Below, one piece after another: positions 43,612-51,038 of a stretch of 64,000 nucleotides of DNA. Each line of letters opens with the position of its first letter. The stretch's first letter is position 1. Made by a program: the position numbers and the translations under genes. Source of the stretch: Vibrio porteresiae DSM 19223 (lineage in GTDB: Bacteria; Pseudomonadota; Gammaproteobacteria; Enterobacterales; Vibrionaceae); assembly GCF_024347055.1 (NCBI RefSeq), contig NZ_AP024895.1:1798001-1862000 (forward strand), written 5' to 3'. Below the pieces are notes generated by a model. It saw only the letters and a list, made by a program, of their open reading frames with translations, was not told where the DNA came from and made no database searches.

Positions 43612-44205
43612 ATGTCTCGCGTACTTGCACTTAAATCAAGCATTCTTGGTGAATACTCTCAATCAAGCAAACTTCTTGGCGAATACATCGCTAAATTTGA
43701 CCAAGACCAACTGACTCTGCGTGATTTGGCTGCAAATCCAGTGCCTGTTCTAGATGGTTCTGTTATCGGTGCTTTCGGTGCAGCAGCAACAGGTGAATTG
43801 ACTGCAGACCAACAAGCGGTTGTTGATCTTTCTAACACCCTGATTGAAGAGCTAAAAGCGGCTGACACTATCGTGATTGCAGCGCCTATGTACAACTTCA
43901 CTATCCCAACTCAATTGAAAAACTGGTTCGACCTAATTTGTCGTGCTGGCATCACTTTCAAATACACTGAAAGCGGCGTTCAAGGTCTAATCGAAGGTAA
44001 AAAAGCAGTTGTTATCACAACTCGCGGTGGCATTCACAAAGATGCACCACAAGACATCGTCTCTTCTTACCTAAAAACCATCCTAGGTTTCATCGGTGTG
44101 ACTGACGTTGAATTTGCATACGCAGAAGCCCTAAACATGGGTGATGAATACAAAGAGAAAGGCCTAGATTCAGCTAAACAACAACTTAGCTCAATCACTC
44201 TATAA
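43612..44205 (+). CDS. azoR: FMN-dependent NADH:quinone/azo reductase
   Basis: Flavodoxin-fold enzyme that reduces quinones and azo compounds with NADH, protecting from thiol and quinone stress. 197 residues. FMN contacts: SSILGEYSQSSKL at the N-terminus, APMYNFTIPTQLKNWFD and TTRGGIHKD. The region before it contains an inverted repeat (43500-43516). Transcribed alone, ended by a UUCG-looped terminator. Confidence 0.95.
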   Translation: MSRVLALKSSILGEYSQSSKLLGEYIAKFDQDQLTLRDLAANPVPVLDGSVIGAFGAAATGELTADQQAVVDLSNTLIEELKAADTIVIAAPMYNFTIPTQLKNWFDLICRAGITFKYTESGVQGLIEGKKAVVITTRGGIHKDAPQDIVSSYLKTILGFIGVTDVEFAYAEALNMGDEYKEKGLDSAKQQLSSITL

Positions 44206-44241
44206 TCAGCCTAATTACTAAGCTCAACACGCTTTATATTT

Positions 44242-44270
44242 AAGAGTCATCTTCGGATGGCTCTTTTTTT
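44242..44270 (+). terminator. Terminator after azoR
   Basis: 10-bp stem AAGAGTCATC/GATGGCTCTT (one G-T pair) with the TTCG loop and a run of seven T. Confidence 0.9.
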
Positions 44271-44371
44271 GTTTACGTTTTAGCCACCTTACCTATTTTG
44301 TCGAATTTATTACCCAAAGTTTGCTCAATTAAACGTTTAGAGCTTATGTTTATTGAGTAATAGTCGATACA

Positions 44372-44761
44372 ATGTCTCTTCTCTTGTTAAGTAAGCCAGA
44401 TAATGTGAAAGCCTCTGAACTCAAAATGATTTTAAATACCATTCCTTCTGATCAAGACCCTGAATTAGTCACGGGAGAATGGTGGCTGCCTGAACAACTA
44501 GTCAATGCAACCCCGCATGATGAGTTTGTCTTTCTCGATTTTGATAATGCCCCAGAAGAAGAGCAAGGTGACGAAGAAGGTCGTGGATTTGTCGAACATG
44601 AGATAGAACTTATCAGGCAACAAATTACGCAAATATTACATGAAGATAGCGGACAACAAGCCAAAACTGAGGCACTATTAGCACTGATGATTGTCGCTCA
44701 TGAGCGCTCTAGCTCAGAGTTTATTGAAATGCTTGGTGCTGTTCTAGATGAAGAAGATTAG
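44372..44761 (+). CDS. Unknown acidic protein, 129 aa
   Basis: Not recognised. The sequence is acidic, with an EEEQGDEEG stretch in the middle, and the second half is helical (HEIELIRQQITQILHEDSGQ). No signal peptide or membrane segment. It starts at ATG 44372 with no strong ribosome binding site and ends 34 nt before the PhoD-like gene, so it may be its operon partner. Confidence 0.7.
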   Translation: MSLLLLSKPDNVKASELKMILNTIPSDQDPELVTGEWWLPEQLVNATPHDEFVFLDFDNAPEEEQGDEEGRGFVEHEIELIRQQITQILHEDSGQQAKTEALLALMIVAHERSSSEFIEMLGAVLDEED

Positions 44762-44795
44762 GTATTGCTAGAACCTAGCCGCTAGGGAGGAACTG

Positions 44796-46727
44796 TTGTC
44801 GCCAAAGACTACTCTATCCACTCCGTTTCTATTAGCGGGTCCGATTGTCCGAAAATGTACTGCAAAACAGGTCGCCATCTGGTTGGCGACGTCCAAACCA
44901 CTTCAAGGTCAATGTCGTTGGTGGAATAGCCAAACGGGCGAGACCATGACGCTGGATCTCACCACCGTCACTCAATATCAAGTGGGTACGCACGCTTGGG
45001 TGGTACTTATCGAGTTAAATGGCGATTTCGCTACGGGTTTCTACCACTACCAAATTTCAACTCAATATGGTGATTTAGTTGAGTTATACCCAGAGCTTAA
45101 ATTAGGTGATGAATCAGCCCTCACCGTCCACCTCTCTGGTGAAGCAAACTATGTCATGCATGGGTCTTGTCGCAATCCAGGCGATCCCTGTAAAGATGCG
45201 TTAGCGGCGGCAGCGCGTAAAGTCGCCCATCAATCGATCGCAGAGCGCCCTCATTTACTGATGATGAGTGGTGACCAAATCTACGCTGACCATGTCGCAG
45301 GACCTCTATTGGCAGCTATCCACCGTGTGATTGATACGCTTGGCCTCTATCAAGAAGAATTTACTCAAGCCCCAGTCAGTAATAGTGCAGAGCTTTATGC
45401 CAGCGCACATTGTTACTACGGTCGGCAAGCGCTATTACCCCACTTTGATACGTCACAAACGCCTTTACGGCGCTCTTTCTTGTATCGCACTTTGTTTGGT
45501 CAGAAAAAAGAGGTGGCGGTGTTTACCTCCACCGATGCCGATAACCATTTAATCAGCTTTGCCGAATTTGTGGCGATGTATTTATTAGTCTGGTCGCCAA
45601 CTCTGTGGCAAGAATGGCAGTTACTTGATGCGGTAAAGGATTGTCCTACAGAGCAAAACGCCCAGCGTGCTCGCTGGGAAACAGAATGGCAACACATTCA
45701 TGATTTTGTAGAAGGCTTACATCCGGTACAAGCCATGTTAGCTCATCTTCCCACCTACATGATGTTTGACGACCATGACGTCACCGATGATTGGAACCTC
45801 ACGGTCGGTTGGGAATACGCCGCAACCACGCAGCCTTTTGCGCGGCGCATTATCGGTAACGCCCTACTCACTTACTGGCTATTCCAAGGTTGGGGCAATG
45901 AGCCAAACCGTTTTGATGCGGGCTTTCATCAACACATGGCCCATTTTTGCTCTAGCCCCACGACCGAACATCACAATAGGCTGATTGATTCGCTCTACCA
46001 GTTTGAACAGTGGCACTACACCACTGAAACCACACCGAAAATGATTGTGCTGGATACCCGTACGCAGCGCTGGCGCTCAGAATCAAACATGAATAAGCCT
46101 TCAGGATTGATGGATTGGGAAGCCTTGATGGAATTTCAGCAAGCGATACTCAATCAAGACAAAGTATTGATCGTTTCCCCTGCGCCTATCTTTGGTGTGA
46201 AATTTATTGAAGCGCTGCAACGTGTGATGACCTGGCTGGGCAAACCGTTAATGGTCGATGCAGAAAACTGGATGGCCCATCCTGGTAGTGCCAATACCCT
46301 ACTGAGCATCTTCACCCACAGCCGCACACCGACAAATTTTGTGATTTTATCCGGTGATGTTCATTACTCATTTGCTTACGATATTCAGTTGCGCTCGCGT
46401 AAATCGAGTCCAAATATCTTCCAAATCACCTGCAGTGGCTTTAAGAATCAATTCCCAGAACCACTGCTAACTTGGTGTGATTATGCTGATGGGCTTTTGT
46501 ATGGACCACGCTCGCCACTTAACTGGTTTACCAAACGTAAACGGCTCAAAATCCGTAAACGTCATCCGCAAGGGAAGCATCTACGCCATTTGGTCAATCA
46601 CGCGGCCATTGGCGAACTGACACTGCATCCTGACGGCACACCCAATATGGTGGCCATTTTAACCAGCGAGGGTAAAGAGGTGATGTTTCCGGCCACAAAA
46701 GCAGCGCATCCGTCAGAATCGAGTTAA
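44796..46727 (+). CDS. PhoD-like metallophosphatase, cytoplasmic form
   Basis: 643 residues resembling alkaline phosphatase D / PhoD-like phosphatases: MMSGDQIYAD (metal-binding Asp-Gln), MMFDDHDVTDDW, VLDTRTQRW and ILSGDVHYSFAYD, the usual metal-ligand blocks. Unlike secreted PhoD there is no Tat or Sec signal at the N-terminus (SPKTTLSTPFLLAGPIVRKC), so a cytoplasmic enzyme is likely; its substrate is unknown. The start is TTG 44796 with GGGAGGA ideally spaced. It probably forms an operon with the preceding 129-aa gene and is followed by a TerB gene after 132 nt. Confidence 0.85.
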   Translation: MSPKTTLSTPFLLAGPIVRKCTAKQVAIWLATSKPLQGQCRWWNSQTGETMTLDLTTVTQYQVGTHAWVVLIELNGDFATGFYHYQISTQYGDLVELYPELKLGDESALTVHLSGEANYVMHGSCRNPGDPCKDALAAAARKVAHQSIAERPHLLMMSGDQIYADHVAGPLLAAIHRVIDTLGLYQEEFTQAPVSNSAELYASAHCYYGRQALLPHFDTSQTPLRRSFLYRTLFGQKKEVAVFTSTDADNHLISFAEFVAMYLLVWSPTLWQEWQLLDAVKDCPTEQNAQRARWETEWQHIHDFVEGLHPVQAMLAHLPTYMMFDDHDVTDDWNLTVGWEYAATTQPFARRIIGNALLTYWLFQGWGNEPNRFDAGFHQHMAHFCSSPTTEHHNRLIDSLYQFEQWHYTTETTPKMIVLDTRTQRWRSESNMNKPSGLMDWEALMEFQQAILNQDKVLIVSPAPIFGVKFIEALQRVMTWLGKPLMVDAENWMAHPGSANTLLSIFTHSRTPTNFVILSGDVHYSFAYDIQLRSRKSSPNIFQITCSGFKNQFPEPLLTWCDYADGLLYGPRSPLNWFTKRKRLKIRKRHPQGKHLRHLVNHAAIGELTLHPDGTPNMVAILTSEGKEVMFPATKAAHPSESS

Positions 46728-46859
46728 AAAGTTGACATTGGCGTTGCAAAATGGCGCTGCGACCACTATTTAACACTTATTAGGTTGAGATTCCGAGTCG
46801 AACACAAAGAAGGTTCAACCCAAAACCATTTTAACCAAGGACAACAAGGGTATCGTTTT

Positions 46860-47306
46860 ATGTTTAACGCCTTACATTCTCTCTTCAAACAACTGCTGGA
46901 GGGAACCGATCTTAGCCAACAAACACAAAACCCCAATTTTGCCATCGCCTGCTTGCTGGCCGAAGTCGCTGGTGCAGACCACGATATCAGTGACCAAGAA
47001 CACCAAGCGAAACAAGCCCTGTTACAAAAGTTGCTAAGCATCAATGAGCAGCAAGCACGTGAGCTGATCGTCGAGGCTGATGAACGGATTAAACATGCTG
47101 CTTCTTTATATGAATTCACCACCCAGCTTCGTGAATTATCCCAAAGTGCCCGTTTTGATTTGATCAAAGCAATGTGGGAAGTGGCTTTGGCTGACGGAGA
47201 AATTGACCCGTTAGAAGACGCCGTTATTCGTAAAGCCGCAGAGCTTCTGTACGTGGACCACGGTGAGTTTATTCGTGCCAAATTGATGGTGACCGAGAAA
47301 CGCTAA
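46860..47306 (+). CDS. TerB-family (tellurite resistance-like) protein
   Basis: 148 residues of an all-helical TerB domain: IACLLAEVAGADHDISDQEHQ and KAMWEVALADGEIDPLEDAVI show the duplicated acidic motifs (A-D-x-D/G-x-I) that bind metal ions in this family. No membrane segment. The start is ATG 46860, the frame being open further upstream without a site. Its association with tellurite is by family name only; no other ter gene is nearby. Confidence 0.85.
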   Translation: MFNALHSLFKQLLEGTDLSQQTQNPNFAIACLLAEVAGADHDISDQEHQAKQALLQKLLSINEQQARELIVEADERIKHAASLYEFTTQLRELSQSARFDLIKAMWEVALADGEIDPLEDAVIRKAAELLYVDHGEFIRAKLMVTEKR

Positions 47307-47348
47307 CTGGGCTTAAGCAAGCACGTCGTTGTGAGCAGAACATCGAGA

Positions 47349-47387
47349 TAAAAAAAAGCGAAAGCGCATGATCAGTGCACTTTCGCT
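47349..47387 (-). terminator. Terminator of the exonuclease gene
   Basis: Stem with arms AGCGAAAGCGCA/TGCACTTTCGCT (one G-T pair) on the minus strand followed by eight T. Confidence 0.75.
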
Positions 47388-47536
47388 AAAGCCAGTAAAT
47401 GGGATCTTATTATAATGTCACTCTGACGAGATGCGTTTACGGTAACGATTAACTGTGTCGTTTTGATTAACATCTCAAGTCAATTTGGTGACAAATCCGA
47501 CTGTTGGCTTTTGCTGACCGCCAAATAGCACTGCGC

Positions 47537-48067
47537 TTACAATATTTTCAGCGCGAGCTTAGCGAGGTTGTGGGCATCGACATAAGCACTGTGCTGACGT
47601 CCCTCCCACTCAATACCGACGTGTTCTTGAGCTGCGCGATGGCCAATCCGCTTTTCTTTCAAACGATGTTGAATGCGATACAAAGTTGCCAAATTGATAA
47701 ACTCTTTAAATGGCATATCAATGCCTTTAGCGCGGCACTCTTTGGCCAAAATCAGATCATCGCGACCCCAACTTGCATAAATCTTTTTTGAGCCACCAAA
47801 ATTTTTAATCATGGATTGAATGACATCCGCCAGTGGTCGACCTTGTTTTTCAATTTTTCGCGGGGTAATTCCGGTCAGTTCAACGCAAAACATCGAGATT
47901 TCATCCTGTTCAGGTTTCACGTAATACTGCGCACGTTTCACGATTTCGCCTTTGCCTAAATCGATCTCGGCCAAACCTACTTCAATGATCTCTCCCGTGG
48001 TACCCACTCCGTTTTCATTCCAACAGCACATTTCCAAATCGAAGCATACAACACGGTTATGGTTCAT
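47537..48067 (-). CDS. DEDDh 3'-5' exonuclease (ERI1/RNase T-like)
   Basis: Exonuclease fold with the DEDD residues visible: FDLEMCCW (Exo I Asp-Glu), ASWGRDDLILAKE (Exo II Asp) and RQHSAYVDAHN (Exo III His and Asp). 176 residues without other domains. Homologues of this type act on RNA or DNA 3' ends; substrate here is not predictable. The start ATG 48067 follows AAGGGA at 12 nt; ATG 48079 four codons earlier is possible but has AAGGG directly adjoining it. Confidence 0.88.
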   Translation of the reverse strand: MNHNRVVCFDLEMCCWNENGVGTTGEIIEVGLAEIDLGKGEIVKRAQYYVKPEQDEISMFCVELTGITPRKIEKQGRPLADVIQSMIKNFGGSKKIYASWGRDDLILAKECRAKGIDMPFKEFINLATLYRIQHRLKEKRIGHRAAQEHVGIEWEGRQHSAYVDAHNLAKLALKIL

Positions 48068-48406
48068 CGGTGAATCCATCCCTTACTACATTGATTAAAA
48101 ACACGATATGTTACCTGAGACGAGCCTAATCGCCAACGTTGAGATGGCTCGAATCTGCGATTGTGCGGCTTTGATGCCTAGTAAATACTCAATTGTGAGC
48201 GCCAGGATTGAGTTTTGTGCGCCAGAGTGAGTCATTAATGCTTAAAAGATACCCTATCAACCGGATTTCGTCAGGTTCTCGTGAATTTATCCACTTCATT
48301 TCACGGGATTATGGTAATATCGACGCAATTCTATGTGTAATTTAATTCTATCAAGACCAGTCGTGATGACACGGCGGCCAGAAAGAGATCTTTTAGAGAA
48401 TTCCAA
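48068..48406. other. Gap between divergent exonuclease and DUF2760 genes
   Basis: No convincing gene. It must hold promoters for both sides. Upstream of the DUF2760 gene I see TGGTAATAT (48313-48321) as a possible -10 region; no repeat or RNA structure stood out. Confidence 0.5.
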
Positions 48407-49039
48407 ATGACCTTCGATTTAAATACCATCCCAGCTACCTTTGACATGCTCCACGCAGGGCTTGCAGCCTCTACTGTGGCTATGTTTATCTTCGCTTTGA
48501 CCCGTAAAGGCAAAGTGGTCGAGAAAGTCATCGAAAAGCCAGTGGAAAAGATTGTTGAAGTTGAAAAGCCAATCGAAAAAATCGTTGAAGTAGAAAAAGT
48601 CGTTGAAGTTGAGAAAGTGGTAGAAAAAGTGGTTGAGGTTGAATCTAAACTCGCTACTGCACCTACCGATTCAGCACTGCAATTGCTTGCGCTGTTCCAA
48701 CAAGATGCAAGACTTATCGACTTTCTGCAAGAAGACGTGAATCAATTTAGCGATGAAGAAGTGGGCGCTGCTGCTCGCGTTATTCACGCTGGTGGTAAAA
48801 AAGTCCTTAACGATTACTTTACCCTAAGCCCAATTCGCAGCGAAGACGAAGAGTCACGTATCACGATTGAAGCCGGCTTTGATCCACAAGCGATTCGTCT
48901 AACGGGTAATGTTACCGGTCAAGCGCCATTTAATGGTGTACTGATCCATAAAGGTTGGAAAGCCGATTCAGTCACCCTGCCTAAACTGGCTGAACAGTAC
49001 GATGCGTCTATCGTGGCTCCAGCAGAGGTAGAGCTGTAA
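48407..49039 (+). CDS. DUF2760 membrane-anchored protein with KVVEVEK repeats
   Basis: 210 residues: one hydrophobic segment near 15-35 (AGLAASTVAMFIFAL), a repeated, strongly charged linker (several copies of VEKIVEVEK/PIEKIVEVE between about 38 and 80) that should form a long helix or coiled coil, and a DUF2760 domain (LQLLALFQQDARLIDFLQED to the end). Its stop overlaps the start of the first Hsp70 gene (TAATG), so the two are coupled. DUF2760 genes travel with this pair of Hsp70 genes in other bacteria, so it may be their membrane anchor or client adaptor. Function unknown. Confidence 0.88.
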   Translation: MTFDLNTIPATFDMLHAGLAASTVAMFIFALTRKGKVVEKVIEKPVEKIVEVEKPIEKIVEVEKVVEVEKVVEKVVEVESKLATAPTDSALQLLALFQQDARLIDFLQEDVNQFSDEEVGAAARVIHAGGKKVLNDYFTLSPIRSEDEESRITIEAGFDPQAIRLTGNVTGQAPFNGVLIHKGWKADSVTLPKLAEQYDASIVAPAEVEL

Positions 49040-50928
49040 TGGATCAACAAGCAAAATTCAGTGTCGGTATCGACCTTGGTACCACACATTGTGTCCTTTC
49101 CTATCTCGATCTTGAGCAAGAAGCAGCGACCGTTGAGGTCATGAGCATTGCTCAGATGAGTGCACCTGGCACAGTGGAAAGCTACACCCAATTGGGTTCG
49201 TTTTTATACCAACCCCATGAACATGAGATGTCGCCAAGTTCGCGTCGCCTGCCTTGGACCGATCAACCCACCGCTCTTGTCGGTGCGATTGCACGTAACT
49301 TAGGTGCCAAAACCCCCATTCGTTTGGTATCGAGCGCCAAATCTTGGTTATGCCACGGTGGTGTCAATCGTCGCCAAGCCTTTTTGCCTGCAGGCAGTCC
49401 GGAAGATGTCGAAAAAGTATCGCCAATTCGCGCTACTGAACTTTATTTAGATCATCTGCAACAAGCATGGAATCATCAACACCCAGAAGCGCCTTTAGCT
49501 GAGCAAGATGTCACAATTACCGTTCCTGCTTCATTTGATCCCGCAGCGCGCGATCTCACTGCTGAAGCGGCTTACAATATTGGCTTAACCAATATTACTT
49601 TGCTTGAAGAACCTCAAGCAGCGCTTTATCACTGGATCGATCACACCCACGATGCGTGGCGTGAACAGGTGAATGTCGGTGATGTGGTATTGGTGATCGA
49701 TATTGGTGGTGGTACAACCGACTTATCTTTAGTTGAAGTGACTGAAGAAGAAGGTAACTTAGTACTCAACCGTATCGCCGTCGGTGAACATATCCTGCTC
49801 GGCGGTGACAACATGGATCTTGCCCTTGCCTACCGCCTAAAAATGAAGCTGGCGCAAGAAGGTAAAGAGCTGCAACCATGGCAAATTCAAGCCATGTCTC
49901 ATGCTTGTCGTGATGCAAAAGAGACTCTACTCAGTGCTCGCGATGTGCAATCCGTGCCTATCGTAGTACCAAGTCGTGGTTCAAAACTGCTTGGCGCAAC
50001 GCTAAAAACAGAGCTGACTCGCCAAGAAGTGGAACAGACTTTAGTTGACGGTTTCTTCCCACAGATTGCTGTGACCGATCATCCGATGCAGAAACCACGT
50101 GGTGCGTTAACCCAAATGGGTCTTCCGTACGCTCAAGACGCAGGTATTACCCGTCACATTGCTGCGTTTTTAACCAAACAAGCTAACGCTCAAGGTCAGC
50201 AAGCACAAGAGAGCATGCCGTTTAATATTCCGGGTATGCCAGTCGCTCCTGCTGAATTTATTAAGCCAAACAAAATCTTGCTTAATGGCGGTGTACTGAA
50301 ATCTGAACTGCTGTCTGAACGTTTGCTTAATACCATCAACCAGTGGCTGACCTCAGCGCAAGCAGCACCTGCAATTTTGCTTGAAGGATCAGACCTTGAT
50401 CTTTCCGTTGCGTGTGGCGCCGCCTACTACGGCGCAGTGCGTAAAGGTGAAGGGGTTCGTATCCGTGGTGGTATTGCGAATGCGTATTACGTTGGAATTG
50501 AAAGTGCGATGCCTGCCATTCCGGGTATGCCAGTACCGATGGAAGCGTTATGTGTTGCCCCATTTGGTATGGAAGAAGGCACCGAATGCAACGTTCCAAG
50601 TCAGCAATTTGGTTTGGTCATTGGTCAACCGGTACACTTCCAGTTCTACGGTTCAACCGTTCGCCGCGATGACCTAGCCGGTACGCATCTCGATTACTGG
50701 ACACCACAAGAGCTTGAAGAGTTACCTGAAATTCAAGTCACTCTTCCAGTCAGTGAAGGTCGCCGTGAAGGTGAAGTGGTTCCAGTGACATTGCAATCAC
50801 GTGTTACCGAACTAGGCACATTACAGCTGCATGCCATCGCAGCAGACAACGGCCAACGTTGGCATGTTGAATTTGATGTACGTGACCATCACTCAGAACT
50901 CGATGAGTCCGCGACGATCAGCGAATAA
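49039..50928 (+). CDS. Hsp70-family protein, divergent (629 aa)
   Basis: Actin-like ATPase of the DnaK superfamily. ATP-binding motifs: VGIDLGTTHCVL (phosphate 1), VVLVIDIGGGTTDLSLVEV (phosphate 2) and KILLNGGVLKSELL. The C-terminal part (from about 440) is a beta-sandwich-like region (VTLPVSEGRREGEVVPV) but the helical lid of DnaK appears absent. It is distinct from dnaK and hscA. Stop-start overlap with the DUF2760 gene indicates coupling. Clients are unknown. Confidence 0.9.
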   Translation: MDQQAKFSVGIDLGTTHCVLSYLDLEQEAATVEVMSIAQMSAPGTVESYTQLGSFLYQPHEHEMSPSSRRLPWTDQPTALVGAIARNLGAKTPIRLVSSAKSWLCHGGVNRRQAFLPAGSPEDVEKVSPIRATELYLDHLQQAWNHQHPEAPLAEQDVTITVPASFDPAARDLTAEAAYNIGLTNITLLEEPQAALYHWIDHTHDAWREQVNVGDVVLVIDIGGGTTDLSLVEVTEEEGNLVLNRIAVGEHILLGGDNMDLALAYRLKMKLAQEGKELQPWQIQAMSHACRDAKETLLSARDVQSVPIVVPSRGSKLLGATLKTELTRQEVEQTLVDGFFPQIAVTDHPMQKPRGALTQMGLPYAQDAGITRHIAAFLTKQANAQGQQAQESMPFNIPGMPVAPAEFIKPNKILLNGGVLKSELLSERLLNTINQWLTSAQAAPAILLEGSDLDLSVACGAAYYGAVRKGEGVRIRGGIANAYYVGIESAMPAIPGMPVPMEALCVAPFGMEEGTECNVPSQQFGLVIGQPVHFQFYGSTVRRDDLAGTHLDYWTPQELEELPEIQVTLPVSEGRREGEVVPVTLQSRVTELGTLQLHAIAADNGQRWHVEFDVRDHHSELDESATISE

Positions 50929-50942
50929 TCATCGCCATGTTA

Positions 50943-50970
50943 ACGGCGCCTTTTAGGCGCCGTTTGTTTA
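50943..50970 (+). terminator. Intercistronic terminator between the Hsp70 genes
   Basis: Perfect 9-bp GC-rich stem AACGGCGCC/GGCGCCGTT with a 5-nt loop, followed by TGTTT. The TATAAT right after it (50974-50979) can serve a promoter for the second gene. Confidence 0.75.
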
Positions 50971-50973
50971 GTT

Positions 50974-50979
50974 ATAATT
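50974..50979 (+). promoter_or_regulatory. -10 element for the second Hsp70 gene
   Basis: A perfect TATAAT directly after the terminator and 60 nt before the ATG at 51039. The -35 would lie inside the terminator stem and is poor, so the strength is uncertain. Confidence 0.45.
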
Positions 50980-51038
50980 CCCTAATGATATTGCAAGCAG
51001 CTCAACTCTCTCGCTTGCCTAACCCTGATGAGGTCTTC

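Noticed and set aside
44796..47306. A tellurite-resistance (ter) island because of the TerB protein
   Set aside because: No other ter genes are present; single TerB-domain proteins are common outside such islands.
48530..48650. Direct DNA repeats of about 20-30 nt as a possible CRISPR-like or satellite array
   Set aside because: They are in-frame codons of the KVVEVEK linker in the DUF2760 protein; no spacers.
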